64,000 bases of DNA from assembly GCA_010645155.1 (NCBI GenBank), contig CM021316.1, positions 5,166,954-5,230,953 of the forward strand. The letters are read 5' to 3'. Below, piece after piece: positions 1 to 13,560 of this stretch; within the stretch, counting starts at the first letter, position 1; every line of letters starts with the position of its first letter. This DNA is from Tigriopus japonicus (lineage: Eukaryota > Arthropoda > Copepoda > Harpacticoida > Harpacticidae). The notes beneath the pieces are model-generated. The model saw only the letters and a program-made list of their open reading frames with translations. It had not been told where the DNA came from and did no database searches. The translations under genes and the position numbers were made by a program.

Positions 1-295
1 TGAGGATATGCGTGGAATTCACTAGAAAAATATCAGCCTATACTTCTGATATGGTATATCACATTTTAGCATTGTTGCAATGGCACTGATTTTGTACTAC
101 CTAGAAGATGGGTACATAAGAACACACAAAGTGGGGGTCCTCAACATTACACTTGGCAATTGGAAGACATCTGGATGAATTTTAATGTAAATTGTTGGAG
201 GAGGACATTTAAATAATAATGATGATAGCAGTATCAATAAGAAAAAGAATGTGGTAGTGTTGATAGTAATGCTGAATATTGTCCTTTGGTGTTCT
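1..295. other. 3' flank of the LRP5/6 gene
   Basis: No coding exon is supported here. The stretch lies immediately downstream of the LRP5/6 stop codon (that gene is on the minus strand) and should hold its 3' UTR. It is AT-rich with short low-complexity runs. I did not find a clear AATAAA on the minus strand. Confidence 0.5.
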
Positions 296-3200
296 TCACG
301 GGTAATCAGAAGGAGAATCTTGCGGAGTGGGTGACGGCACTCGTGAAGGTGGCGGAGGTTCCGGCAAGGACTCCAGGAAAAATGTCCGCTCTTGAGATGG
401 CGAATCGGGACAAGGCAGGTCCTCCTGCTCAAACATGCCCTCACCATTGGAAGGGTAGTAGGACTCCATGTGGGGATCATAACTCTCACTATCATAGCCC
501 ACCGTGGAATTAGCCGCCGAACAATACAAGGGTCTCTGGGACGGTTGCTGATAACTGGCATATATGGCGGTGGCATCTGACTCGTCATTGTTATCTGTAG
601 TGCAAGGAGTGGGTCGAGGCGGATAATGCGGCTTCCGTCTCTGTTGACTGTAGTAGTTGTAAGCCAAATCGGGTCCACGGGACCGTCTGGAGAGCGAATG
701 CGTTGACTTTTGATGAACATGATGATGAGACCCGAACATATGACTTCGAGAAGACAGGGGTGGATTGCGAGGAACGGTGGTTGTCGGTGATGGGGGAGGT
801 CCGTAGCATTCATTAGGAAAACCCGCCGAAGAAGTCGTGGAAGAACTTGCTCCGGTCACATGACTTCGGTCATAAAGCAAGCCATTTGAAGATCCGCCCA
901 CGTGAGAGGGAGGAATTCCCACAGACCTAGGAGGGGGATCAATAAGAGGGGCAGCTCGCATGCCTATTGGGGTTAAACGACCCTCATTTTGCAATGATTC
1001 CGTGCTGATGAAATGATGATTGTTTGGATCCATGATGGTGGGATTGTGTCCAATTCTGGACTGACGATCATCGGATTCCAAAGAGGTGTTGGCTTTTTCG
1101 GACACCTTTTTTCGATACAATATCACAAGAACCACAAGACACACAATGATGCTTAAAATAATAGGTATAATGTATATCGCAGAGTTGGTCGAGGTCGATT
1201 CAATGCCCAGGGCCTCATTATCCGTATTGCATTGAGGTGCCAATTCGTCCGTGCCATCAGGGCAATCGTTTATACCATTGCACAGGAGCGATTTATCTAT
1301 GCACATTATATCTTGAAAGCACCGAAACTCGTGCTCCTCGCAACATTTCACTTCGTCACTGCTATCTTTACAATCTGGTTTCTTGTCGCAGATCAGGTTG
1401 GTTTGAATGCAATCCCCATTTCGGCATCGGAAAAAGTTCGGTTCGCACTCGGGACAATTGATCTCATCAGAATGATCGGAACACTCTGCGGGACCATCGC
1501 ATCTCCATTGAAGTGGGATACAGGACCCTGTTCCACAAGTAAAATCAGTGGGCTTACATGTGGGAGGTTTTCCACATGTGCGATCATCGGCGTTCAACAC
1601 TAAGCCACTGTTGAGGGTGCAATGACACTTGGGTCGACTCATATGATCTAAGCTGCAAAGGTGAGAACACCCAGCTCGAAGACAAGGATGATCCGAGATA
1701 TCCAAAACCTGTTGAGTGGCAAACAAGGACGAGAGATGAATGATGTCGGATATCACTTGTTGGCGATCCTCTCCCGTTTGTTTATTTGCCCTCCAGATAG
1801 CATTGGTTTCCTCATCGGCCCAGTATACATAGTTATGAAGAACACTCATGCCCACTTGATTACCCCCTCGCAAAGTTACGACAATCTTACGGTCGCCACC
1901 ATCAACTCGGGATCTTTCAATCACTTTGAGTTCTGTATCAATCCAGAAAAGGAGATCTTCGCTCATGTCCACGGTCAGATCTTGAGGAGCAGAGACATTG
2001 GAAAAAAGTGTTACACGATTCAGAGAGATGGTACTACTCCTTTCAATCCTGGGATGATTTTCACCGATATTCACCCAAAATAGATAGTTCTTCAAATAAT
2101 GAATAGCGATACTGCGGGGAATATCTAGGGGTGAAGTAGGCACCAAACCAAGAGAGCTTTCTTTTTTCGAATCCATTTTGGTGATATTGATTGTATTGGT
2201 GTCTTCACAAGTCCAATAAAACACGCGAGCTATGGGATCAATGGCCAAATCATAAGGATTGAACAGATCATCTTTATGGCCTTGTAGCCGACGGTCAAAC
2301 AGGGTACCGTTCTCAAAGGCTCGTTTGATCGAGATACGGCCTCGCTTTTTGCTGCCAAAATCGATCCAGTAGATGAGTCGACTAACTGGATCATAGCTCA
2401 GAGCAGAAATATTTCTGGCTCCGGTAATTGGCAGTACAGTTTTTAACGCATCCTTTTCAGTGAGTTCATCAACCCATCGGGAAATTTTGTTGTGCTGACC
2501 AAACAACAAGAAGTCAACTGGAGCGGCACAGGACCGCCCATTGGCTTGTAACAGAAAATGGGAAGGACATTCACACTGGGCGACTCCGTCCACAGGGAAA
2601 CAAAGATGATTACAGCCTCCATTGTCGACACTGCACGGAACCTGTCCCCTCAGTTTCAAGTCTTGATAGACGAGGATGTCCATGACATCCTTTATTCCAG
2701 ATTGGATGGTCATGCGACCTTCTCCAGTGTCCTTATCGGCAGTTTCAACTAAACCGTTGTTTAGATTGGCCCAATACAGAGAATTCTTGTATAAAGTAAG
2801 AGCATAAGGAAGCTCAAGTCCGGATATCACAGCCTTCACTTCTTGAGGAGCTTTTACAAACGCATAGGAGATGGTCCCGAGGTCTGGTTCAGTCCAATAG
2901 AGTCTTTGAGTTTGGTAATCAATAGTAAGTCCATTCGCCTTCCCTACTTGCCTTTGAAACACTTTTCTTTCGGATCCATTCATATTGGCTTCCTCAATAA
3001 GATTATTTTTCCCCCAACTTGACCAATACATTTTACCTTCTACAGGGTTTAAGGCAATACTGGCAGGTTTGTCCAAGTTCTTCCACACTAGAATTTTTCG
3101 AGACGTTCCATTCAGTCGAGCCACTTCAATACGATTGAGACGCATATCACTCCAGAAGATATTTTTAGACACCCAATCGACAGCCATGCCATCAGGGACT

Positions 3201-5862
3201 TCAATATCAAATTCCAGGATGACCTCCGGATTGGATCCGTTGAGAAGCGACCTCGAGATAGTCTTTCTCTTGACATCGGTCCAATAGATTGTTTCTTGGG
3301 AGTAGTCAAAATCTAAAGCTGAAGCACTTCGCACGTGGTCAATGGGAATGAAGAAGTCGTTGGGATTGTTTGGAGTCATGCCTAACCGACCGATCATTTT
3401 CTTACGAGTATAAAGAAGAAAGGCCTCAGGGACAATGCACTCCAACAAATTCTTGTCCAAATCGAAATTGTTCGGACACTGACATTGTTTTCCCTTGGGA
3501 GTGAAAAGACACAAATGGGTGCAATTTCCATTGTTTACCGAACATTCATTGATCCAAGGTTCAGTTGTGGTTTTTGAGGCCCGGACACCCATAAGCCCAT
3601 CCAAATGCGCCACCAAGATGGTTCGATTTTCTCCTGTGAGTTTGTTTGCACGTTCTACGGCATTGTCTTGCCAATCGGTCCAATAGAGGTAGTCTCCTAA
3701 CAAAGTTAGTCCAAAAGGATGAGGCAACATATCCTTCAGAATAACTCTTCGATTTGTTCCGTTGTAATTCGACACTTCAATTCGATCTTCTCTGGCATCA
3801 CACCAATAGAGCTTTTGCTCGGGAATGTCAAGAGTAATTCCATTGGGCCATCCAATTCTATCGGTTATTACGGCTTCACGATTCGACCCATCCATATACG
3901 CTCGATGAATTCCTGGGAATTTTCCCCAGTCCGACCAAAAAAGCCAACCTCTACTTGGGTCCAACGCAATGGCTCGAGGCTCATCAAGTCCATGCCAAAT
4001 GAGAATTCTTTTGAAAGAACCATCCAATCGAGCTACACCCACATAACCAATGTGGTCCTTCCCACTGTCAGTCCAGAACACGTTGTTTCCAATCCAATCA
4101 ATGGCCACACCATCTGGGTGTCGTATCTAAAAGAAAATGTAAAAAAAACCTCTAGTTCTAGTCATTATTTTGTTTCTTGAGACTATCAACATACCCCCGA
4201 TGTGATGACTTCTGAATAGTTGGATCCATCCAGAGCAGTGCGATATATTCCAACTATCGAGTCTTGAGTGACTTGTGTGACGGTGAAATAAACAAACTGA
4301 CTGACAGGATCAAAGTCAACAGCGATCGCATCGTGATCTTGAAGCATTGGATCTTGTACAGGTATCACAATGTCAGTAAAGTCAGGAGTGTCCAGACTGA
4401 TTGATCGCAAGTCATCCCGTCTGGCCAAAATCAAAATCTCCGAAGGTTGATCCAAACAACTTCCATTGGATGAAGCTTGAATGCCACTTGGACAGGCACA
4501 CGTGAATTTGGCCTCAGTCAAAGCGCTTCCCAAACACAAGTGGGAACAACCACCATTATTTAGGCGACAAGGAGCGGGTTGTTCAGGTTGACGACTAGGT
4601 TGGAATACTTTGATGTCCATGAGCTTTCGAAATCGTCCATAAAGACGATGCTTTTCCGGTCTACTTGGACTCTGTGTGGTCAAGTTCAGCACTTGTAATG
4701 ATGTGATGTTCCAATCGGTCCAGAAAAGAGCTCCATCAAAAAAGGTCACTGCGTAAGGGTGGGGAAGAGCAATCCGATCAGACACAATGTTCCGACGATG
4801 AGTCCCATCCCATGTTATCACAGATATTTGATAGTAATAGGCGTCTACCCAATACAAAAGTCGATTTTCAAAATCGAGAGTGATCCCATTGGGCCACGCA
4901 ATTAGCTCGTCCACAAGAACGACTCTTGAATTCTGATCACCGTCTAAACTGACTCGTTCAATTTTGGGAAGAGTTCCCCAATCACTCCAGAACAAGAAAC
5001 TGCAAAAGATAATAAAAAGCCAGCATTATTATTTTCATAAGAATAACTGTATTTGATTCGTCTTCGTAATTATTTTTCTTTAAAGAAAAGCTAGTAATTC
5101 AAGCATATTGTAAACTCCAGTGCACTCGTTAAAGCAAACTGAGAATCAGGCCAAATTTGAAGCAATATAAACAACATTTGCTTTAAAAAAAATGGGTTGC
5201 TTTGAGGATGAAAAATGACTCCCTGTTCAAGCATAGCAAGAAAAACGGAGGAAATAAAATATAGTTGGTGTAAATCACTCTTACCCTTCTTGAGGAGCTA
5301 TTGCCAGGGCTCTGGGGAGATCGATCGCATCCCAAATGATCACTTTTCGAAATCTCGTTGTGCTTTGAGTGTTCTGAAGTGATGCCACTTCGATGCGCTT
5401 CGTTTTGGAATCAGCCCAATAGATGTTATTATTGATCCAGTCACAGGCCAATCCCTCAGGAGCGATCAAACCGGTCTGGGCAATCAAAGTCTAATAGGCA
5501 GAAAGATAAATAGTTTTGAATGTGTCAAATAATAATTTCACCTAGAAACATCCCTAAAATTTGCACGTACCTTTTGCACATTGCCATTCTTTTCTTTGTC
5601 GATTTCTGCGCACTGGATCCAATGATTGGGAACTTCTAACCAACAAACTAGGTTGTCTTGAAGAACATAATCTAACGTAGACACATCCTCCAAATGCTGT
5701 TTGAAAAACAAGGTAAAAATTTAAAGACCGCGGACAATGCCAATTAATGGCGATATCTTACCTTGACAACGACGTTTGGTTTTGCCTCTCGCTTCCCATT
5801 GTTCACTTCGATCAATCGGATGTCTGTTCTATTGCTATAAATGATGTAGGGCACAGCCCCAA
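296..5862 (-). CDS. LRP6: LDL receptor-related protein 5/6 (Arrow), Wnt co-receptor; exons 2-6
   Basis: Single-pass plasma-membrane co-receptor that works with Frizzled in canonical Wnt signalling. Exons by frame and splice consensus: 5862-5762, 5696-5571, 5490-5285, 4999-4195 and 4126-296 (stop TGA). The order seen is four YWTD beta-propellers, each followed by an EGF module (for example CRLNNGGCSHLC, CSVNNGNCTHLC, CSVDNGGCNHLC, CLRAGCSHLC). Then come three LDLa repeats with SDE/TDE calcium motifs, a membrane helix (core IIPIILSIIVCLVVLVIL) followed by YRKK, and a tail of about 250 residues. The tail carries PPPSP-like sites (PPPSPTT, PPRPTPCTT, CPDSPSQER, PPPPSRVPSPTP), the GSK3/CK1 sites that recruit Axin in this family. 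Propeller, EGF and LDLa order exactly matches LRP5/6, not LRP1/2/4. With the candidate first exon the protein is about 1730 aa, slightly longer than human LRP6. The last 3.8 kb is one uninterrupted exon. LRP5 and LRP6 cannot be told apart in an invertebrate single-copy gene. Confidence 0.96.
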
Positions 5863-7198
5863 CTGAAAAAAAATAATCAAAGAAGCTATTGTCATTAATG
5901 TTCATCATTGGCCAAAGATCAAGTCGTCCAACAAATCGTCCAAAGAAAGAATATTTTTTTTCTATTATCATTCCCCCATCAAAGTGGTGAATAAACAATA
6001 TCTATGAGCCATCTCTCCCACGGTAAGAGGTGTTCCACTTCAATTCTAGTGATCTTTGTCGTACGATCTAGTTCATTTGAACAGGTCATTGGGGATTGTC
6101 CTGGCAGCCACTAGCTTAGCTTGCTTTTTTGCAGAGACTTGCTCGAGAATCATTCCACTGAGTGAAGGTGTCCACAGAATAGTGAATGACCATCACCCTA
6201 CCCAGTAAAGCAGACTACCAGCTCTTCGTACCAATGAAACATCGTATGGAAAGGGAGAGAGAGAATGAAACACGAAGTCTCCAACCCCGAGCAAAAAGTC
6301 GAATACACTGTGAAAATCTAATTCATTTTGAGCAATTATAATACTACTGTTCTTTGGAGATTTTTCATGATTTCTTCCACCTTGGGACTGTAGTTGCCGA
6401 AATCAAATTATCATTTCACTTAAATGTTTGAATTAGAAACGGAACAAAAGTATTGTCAAGCCCCATTTTCCCCAGTTCTTTGGGCGATTATCAAGAGACA
6501 AGACAAGAGACAGTAGTAGAGTAGAAGTAGCCAACCATCTTAACTCCAACAACTCTTGGGTTGACTGACAATGACGAGGGATTTGAACACCTGGATTGAA
6601 CGACTGAGAGCGTTGGGCAATGAGATTTGGGTGCGAGGAGGGTTTCCAATCGCTTAACGAGAGTTTCAAACGAGTTGATCGTAAACTTTTGACGACGAAT
6701 TACATTGTAAATGGAGCTAAACCCCTTGGAGTGCATTGAAATTCACACGCCAAACGCACTACATTTAAATGATTACAGGGCTAACAATTCTGAGCTACGA
6801 AGTGGTAGTTAAGCTAGACTCTTGAGTGAATTCAAGTTCATTCGAGAAGATTTTCCACTCGCTTTTTGACGCCATTGGACACCTCGAAATCCGAGAAATG
6901 ATGCATCATTCAATAATTTAGACAACATGGAGAAACACGAGACCCTTGGAAAGTAAATTTGGCTCCTCGTTTCAAGATGAAAAGTTTGATCATTCCTTGC
7001 CTCATTTGCACCAAGACAAGCAAATGGAACTTCCGCAAAGAATTCAATCCGAGCATCCAACAAGCAAGTTTGGACATTATTCACGTGTAGAAAACATTGA
7101 GTCTTCTGGCCCATTTGTTTGCCATCCACGAGAGATTTTTCATGTTGGAATTGTTAAATAAGCCTTGGGTCTGAAAGACGAATTGACTTTGAAAATAC

Positions 7199-7322
7199 CG
7201 ACACCGCCAATGGAAGACATGGCGCTAAAGAAGAAAAAGACGACGAGGATGATGATGATGATGAAAAAGAACGCAAAGAAGAGCTGGAGAAGCATCCGAG
7301 TTGGATTGAAATCCTCGTTCAT
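7199..7322 (-). CDS. candidate first coding exon of LRP5/6 (signal peptide)
   Basis: Exon 2 of LRP5/6 starts with the last two bases of a codon, so its upstream exon must end in phase 1. On the minus strand an ATG at 7322 (or the in-frame ATG at 7295) opens a frame with a long hydrophobic run (LLQLFFAFFFIIIIILVVFF). The frame reaches G|GTATTT at 7199/7198 in phase 1. Splicing there to 5862 gives a hydrophobic leader running into GVVGAVPYIIYSNR, which is where the mature LRP6 ectodomain normally begins. Against it: the donor is weak, and the hydrophobic run is partly a product of GAT/GAA-rich simple sequence on the other strand. Confidence 0.4.
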
Positions 7323-10300
7323 GAAAAGTTTGTGGTGTCAGTACGAACGAACGAAAGATGGGATGACGAAGAGTGAATGAACCGACGGATTCGAGTGTCT
7401 GCGAGTGTGTAAGAGCGAAAGAACATAAAATCTGTTCTTGTTCTTTGAGTATTTTTACATGCTTGAATGTCGTCTAACTGGAGAGAAACTGCTGCCACAT
7501 CTGACCGTTTTTTTCATTCAAGAACAAGACTTAAGAATCATGCTCACGAATACTGGAAAGAATGTAACTCATGGAATATAAAGCTCGGCATAGGGAGGTT
7601 CTCATAAGAATCTGGACTGGAGAGCACTTTACAAATGTATCATCACACTTGTCACGGACCAATATAGTTCAGCCCCGTGAAGTATGCAAAGAGTTCACCC
7701 ATTCGCCTGGCTTAAGACTGGATTCTTGAACTCTTACAACCCTACGAGCACGGTTGCTTTTCCATTGTGAAGCCATTTCGGCATTTGCTTTATGACCCCA
7801 TGAAGCTTCCCACAATCATTAAAGCGATCTCTTTCCCGTTTCTGATTTTCTTTCATGCCTTGGGAGCCTCGACTCCAATCTTCGTCGGGGTTTTATTCCG
7901 GCTACGTCTCATCTCGTCATCCGCCCAATTAAAATTGAGCTCAAAGGGATCCGCTATTGTGATAGCCTTGCCAGCACCTCCACACATCGGCTTGTTCCTC
8001 GCTCATGTTAAAAGTTAAAAGCGTGATTTCATTTCCATATGAAACCAGTTTCGGGCATTGTCAAGAGAGATCAAGCCGATATTTTCGTAACGTTATCAGT
8101 CAATGTCGACGTCATTGAAATTGCACCAAAGAAATTCTTGACAGGATGGCTATTCAGGTCCTTTGAAGTCCGCCCCAAACATATGGAACTGAATCAGGGC
8201 CCAACCAAAGAGAAGAAAAAAAAGCCACGATCATTCCGAATGATTTCATGCATTGACTTGGAAAGAGCAACTTGTGGGTTGGGAAACCGCGGGTTCTTTC
8301 AAGCCTCGCCAAGCTCCCACACTTGGCTTTTTATCTTGCCGACAATTGCACCAACACAAAAAATACATTATTCGATTCAAAGTCCTCAAAGGGGTTTCAA
8401 ATTGTTCGCATACTTTGAAGAGTGTGCGATCATTTGAAGTCATGATTTTCTTTTTGAGTGCCAACCTGCCACCTGCTCCAAACCCGGAGGCCGCAAAACA
8501 CACTCGGGTGCTTTTTCTAAGTCGGAAGCGTCTTTAATTTGAGTCGTAAACTTTACAACACCTAGTTAATTACAGGAATAAAATTTTACACACCTCGGGA
8601 TTTTGATATTATTCGTCAGGTTGAAGGCTCCAATCTCCTTAGTTAACCGAAGAATTATGCATTCACCAACCCAATCCTTCTGCTCAACATGAAACATCCA
8701 GTCGTCTTTATGCAAACGAACCTCTTGGAAATTGCAGGTTTCGGATTGCTCTCTAGGCTGCCTTTCCCGAGATGAGCAGCCCAATTTTCACAAAAGGGTA
8801 CTGAAATGCGTGTAGTGAATTGAACGTCAAGGTACAGAATAGGGAGAGAAGCTTAAACCGAACAGCTCATTTGCTTTTGGGGCGTTTAATGGTTTTTCAA
8901 CTCAACTTTGAGTAGACAGGAGGAGAGTCGGCGGGGATGAGCTTCAAAATAAGCTGGCAGCTCAAGTTTGTTAGCCGGTCGAATTGCACCCTGTGAAGCA
9001 TTTGCCTGTCTTGACCATGAAACACCCAGGGAATGATGGAGGACCCATGAACGAGAAGGAGAATGAGAACGAAAAGAAGGAGGAGGACTTGGAAGTCAGA
9101 CGAGACCAAGGTAAGGATGATGGTAAATGGCCCCAACAACAACAGCAATCGCAGAGTCTAACAAGAGGTCAGATAGGTGTCCACCAAATATGCGACTTTG
9201 ACATGCAAACTTTTTACCCGTCTCCACGTCGTTAGTACGGATTCACACAAATATAACGCTCCTAAAATTGTTATCAGGTCTTTATATGTGCTGGTCTCGC
9301 TCACCTGAAGGCACCAACACTTCGGCAATGAGTATACTTAAGTAAAGAAGACTCAGCCAGTTCATCCAAACGTTCGGAGGCCGACGGCGGCGGCCTCGAG
9401 GCCAGTCCTGGACCATGGTCTCAATTGAGCACACGAATCACATCCAGACTGATTCAGGGGTTTTCTCACTTCTGAACCGGCAAAACCAAGATCACTCACT
9501 AGGCTGCAGTTATTACTGTGTACCTCTCTTGCCTTCCGTTTCACTCACACTTGACCGTCATTGCTTGCACTGTTCATTGCGGCCAAGATTAGGACGCACC
9601 TAGAGCCCGTTGGCGATATAAAAGGTCAGAAACACAATCACAACTCTGTTATCAGGCCCGCAATTTGTTTTGTCCCACCCGATGGGCCGCCACAATGTTT
9701 CAAACTACTCGTTGAAGCTTTGGCTAGAACGACCTGCTACGCGAGTCCGGTCTTGAGGTGCTCTCCGGCATGCCATTGCCCCTCATTGTTATACACGCTC
9801 TTCCTCATCTTGAACAGCACCCTCACCCTCTTGGCTCTTCGTCGCTCTTTCTACTCTCTCAACATGTACTATCTCGCCCGCGTTCTCAACTGAAGAGTTG
9901 GCGTGAAGACTCCAAAGGTGAGTCCTCCGTCTGATGCCCAGATATTCAAGAGGGTGACAACGACAGCAACAGCATGAACAACAACATGGTCGTCGTCATC
10001 CTCATCATGATTCGGAGCCAAGCTGATGGCCAAAGAGGCACGGGCACGCTGTCGTCGTTCGGATCACAGAGCGAGTTCTGGTGAAGAACGTGAAGAACAG
10101 ACGCGCGAACCGAACGAGCACCCAGGACCTCTCGACTCTGGGGTGGAAGATCGGGGAGATCTGGGAGACGAACGGAAAACACGCCAGAGCGATGGAGAGA
10201 CAAACTCGATCGACCGAAATAGTAAGGGCTTGTGACTAGCTAGTTCTGGATGGCTAACAGTTCTTGGATGGCGCTGAGATTCAACCTGTGATGAAGTTGG

Positions 10301-11009
10301 TGCATCTTGACAAGGACGACTTGGTCTTGATAGCCGGCGAGTTGACCAGGAGGCTGCTCCTGTGCTCCAAATCCCCAATGCCCTCGCTACCTATCTACAC
10401 GAGCTTCTGGCGTTTTGTTTGGGCAAGTGAGGGTTGTGCCGCCGTCTTCTTTTGGAAGTTAGGCCCGGTTGGGTCTTCGGCACAGCAGTGGTAGGTGAAG
10501 AGATTTGGGCAATTTGTGTTTCTGAGGAGGGATAAATAATGTATCCCTACGATCCCTAAGCGCTCTTAAAATTTGTAATAGAAAACCTCGTGTGAGGGTG
10601 TGGGGGCACTGCGTTAATTTAAGCACTTAGGCTAGGAAAGTCAATTTTAAGTTCCAAACATTCTTTTTTCATATTGTAGGTTAAGCAAGCCATCACATTG
10701 CGTAATTTTTTCCGATAGGCAATTCAAATCCGGTATCAGAATAGTTCTCCATCTGTGGACGTGCATCTGTGGACGTGCGAAATGTCAGGGAGGAGAATCG
10801 AACCTGAGACCTAAGAACCCATTTAAGATCAATTTAAAGTTAATCTCGGAAGAATGCAATACCACATAAAAAGCAGTTCTCTAAATTAGGACACGAGCAA
10901 GAAAGCCATAATATCACAAAGAACAACATTACAAATGTCCTCATATTTGAACGTTTCGTTTTTTATTTTATCGCTGCAGTGCATCTCTGATTAAAATACG
11001 TATCCCTAG
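7323..11009. other. intergenic stretch upstream of LRP5/6; no gene recognised
   Basis: About 3.7 kb with no open frame I can tie to a family. The part from roughly 9.3 to 10.5 kb is visibly more GC-rich than its surroundings and could hold a promoter or a non-coding first exon of LRP5/6, but no specific element is demonstrable. A T-arm-like string near 10.8 kb does not fold into a tRNA. Confidence 0.4.
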
Positions 11010-11325
11010 TAGTGATGGACCGAAAGGGCTCATAACCGAAACCGAAAGTTTCGGCGGAAAGAGGGCTTATCCGAAACCGAAAGCAGCTGATTATAAAATT
11101 GTTCAAATGCAAAATCTGCCTTAAAAATTAAAATGCTCATGTGTTCGATGTTGGGTAGTCGCAAATTTTGAAAAATCGGAAAACTTAAATTTCAGAGGTT
11201 TTTAAACCAATTTTTTGTTGATTTTGTTGTCAAACTCCATTTTACATAGTGGTTGTCTGCTTTCGGTTTCGGTAGGCATAACCGAAACCGAAATTTCGGC
11301 CGAAAGCGCTTTCGGTCCATCACTA
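11010..11325. mobile_element. hAT-type MITE, 316 bp
   Basis: The two ends are inverted repeats: TAGTGATGGACCGAAAG at the left, and CTTTCGGTCCATCACTA at the right. Subterminal CCGAAACCGAAA blocks occur on both sides. The flanks are ATCCCTAG (11002-11009) and ATCCTTAG (11326-11333), an 8-bp target duplication with one mismatch, as made by hAT transposases. There is no coding capacity inside, so it is non-autonomous. The TAGTGATGG tip is shared with the element at 55.9 kb. Confidence 0.85.
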
Positions 11326-11706
11326 ATCCTTAGTGTATTATTTTTAAAATTTAGTCTTCCAGATTGTTTGTCACGAGAAATCGTTGATTTCTCAGAGCCC
11401 TCGCAGTCATCAATTAATACGACATTAGTCGATTGATTCAAATGATTTCCGATTCCTTGAAAAGATTTATATATTTGAAAAAAGGAAATGTCTATAACTT
11501 TTTGAGTGACACATTGGCAAGGGGATAGCGTCATCCAAATTGATGACAACGGGGAATCGACCAGGATGTTGGGGTATTTTAAATGCCGATGCAAGATAAC
11601 CAGGATTTCATGATGACGGACAGAGGAACCTTCCCAATTGGCCAAGTGCAAGGCCATTGCATCATGCTTGACTCGATGGCGGCTGGTGCTCAATCTGAAG
11701 ATTTGC

Positions 11707-13273
11707 TCACTGTTGCTTACATTCTTGTTCTCCTGCTTTCCCTTTACCACCCTTTCCAGGAACGAAGTCGGGGTCGTCTTCTTCCTCTTCACCCTCCTCA
11801 TCGCCGGATTCTTCCTCTTCGTCTTCATCAAAATCGTCCTCCAGCGCCTCACCAGTGAAGAAAAGGACGGCTCGAGGAATGATTCTTTCCCGGACATAGT
11901 GTCCGATTTCAAAATCGGCTGTGAGAAGATCCTGAGTCATAGGGTCCATATCTTCTTCATTCTCTTCGCACGCAGGAGGGTCAAAGAAATTAAAGAAGCT
12001 ATCGTTCTTCACAGTTTTGGTTATGGTGCGGACGGATCCCTTCGATTTGTGCTTCTGCTTGGTCTTGACGGTTTTGACTGTGAGATTCTTGCCCTGTTTC
12101 CAATTGATTGGACAGCCCTTACATTTAACGATTTCGGGCCCTTCAAAGCTAAATGGGTCGTCTTCGCTGGGTTCGCATTTCATAAAATACTCTTTGGTCA
12201 AGACAGAGTCGGAGAAGAAGTCGTTGGCAGCGAAGTGAAAGTGTAAGGTAAATCCCATTGGCTTTTCAGCAAAGGTTACGGTGATATCTTTGAGTGCCTT
12301 GAGGGCGGGTTCGTCATGGTCTTGAACCATTTCTTGGAGCATATCGACATTTTTGAAAATGGTGAGCCAAAACTCTGGGACCCCTTTAACGTCCTTGTCC
12401 TCTTTCTCGCCGTTGGCCTTTTCAGTTTCCAACTTGGCCTTGGCTTTCATCTCTTCGGACAATTCTTCATCATCCTCTTCGTCGTCACTAGGCCATTCGC
12501 ATTCATCGTCATTGGGTTCATAGCTTCCTTAAGGGGAGAAAACCAGTCAACGATTAAGTGGGACTCCAATGCAAACAAACTCGTTCTTGTATTAGATGGT
12601 GTATCAGAAGTTCAATACGAATCATGGATATGCCTTCATAAGAGGTGTCAGATTGAGGCTTTAAGCGCCATTCATCCTATGGATTGATTCAGTCTCAATT
12701 GAGGGGTGCAACTTACCCTTAGTAATCTGGCTTCGCTTTTCATAAAAGGGCGAATACAAATTGTGATATTTGCACTCTAGCTGGTGGATTTCTTCATAAA
12801 ACTTGGCTTCGATTTTGGTGGTCTCGAATTGGATTTTTTTCAGAGCTTTCAGTCGTCGCTTGACCGGTGCGGGCAGAGACTAGAAGATTAAACAAACCCT
12901 TCGGTCAACAAGTAATCCAATATAAATGAAGATCTCGACCATCAATTGTGGGGATTCTCAGAGTAAAAAGACGAAATCATACCGGATTCATATAAGAGGT
13001 GTCAGATATGAGGCACAATGCCATTCATCCTAGATAATATGCTTAGTATATTCAACCACGTGGTATGAACGTGCTCACCTCAATGTATCCCGAAGGCGTG
13101 CCCACCATCGAGTTCAGTTTGCCTTGTAGGGCGGCCATCACGGCCGGATTCTTCAAGAGTTGGGCGGTTACTTTGTCTCGTGATTGATCATCTTCATCCT
13201 CCTCATCCTCAATGTCCTCGTGATCATCATCTACAACTTCCATGGCCTTCTCAGGATCGTTATTGCTCGTCAT
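11707..13273 (-). CDS. NAP1L1: nucleosome assembly protein 1 (NAP1L1/4-like histone chaperone)
   Basis: Histone chaperone that carries H2A-H2B and assembles nucleosomes. Coding exons: 13273-13079, 12879-12717 and 12527-11707 (stop TGA), giving about 392 aa against 391 for human NAP1L1. The N-terminal acidic stretch (DDDHEDIEDEEDEDDQ) is followed by the dimerisation helix region (KFYEEIHQLECKYHNLY), then the family core (GVPEFWLTIFKNVD, FNFFDPP, DFEIGHYVRERIIPRAV). After this comes a long Glu/Asp tail and a terminal CKQQ, the CaaX-type prenylation box of NAP1 proteins. The ATG lies directly after a consensus acceptor (TTTCTATAG|ATG). A good donor (GAG|GTGAGT) at 13440/13441 is probably the end of a 5' UTR exon. 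Intron phases all fit. Confidence 0.96.
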
Positions 13274-13440
13274 CTATAGAAAGAACAAAGGAGCTGCAGT
13301 TAATACCCCAAGTACAGCTTCACCTTACGACTTTAGTCATTACCACGTGGTCTGCACAGTTTTTACAAACATTCATCCCACGTGGCTCTGTATATCGCTA
13401 CAGACGGTTAAAAAGATGGTAGAATAGATTTTAACTCACC

Positions 13441-13560
13441 TCGGCGGCAATATGGGTAGGTAAAGGAAATATAGGTGTTCCAAATTCAACAAAAGGCTCG
13501 TGTTTCCGGCGGCGGGAAAATCAGCTTCGGCTCGAAATCCCTCTCTTGTCTTGAGCACGC
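13441..13560 (-). other. probable 5' UTR exon of NAP1 (upstream edge uncertain)
   Basis: On the minus strand, GCCGCCGAG|GTGAGT ends at 13441 and pairs with the acceptor immediately before the NAP1 ATG. An in-frame TGA a short way upstream argues that this exon is untranslated. Its 5' edge is a guess. Confidence 0.45.

Noticed and set aside
6541..6680. tRNA T-arm-like string (GGTGTTCAAATCC on the minus strand)
   Set aside because: The putative T-stem does not pair and no matching acceptor stem or anticodon arm could be drawn.
9946..10203. Minus-strand frame with a signal-peptide-like end (TTTMLLFMLLLSLS), considered as LRP5/6 first exon
   Set aside because: Every GT in its hydrophobic part is in phase 2, whereas LRP5/6 exon 2 requires a phase 1 donor, and a stop follows immediately.
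10720..10860. GGTTCGATTCTCC on the minus strand, resembling a tRNA B box
   Set aside because: No A box at the right distance and no cloverleaf; at most a decayed SINE.
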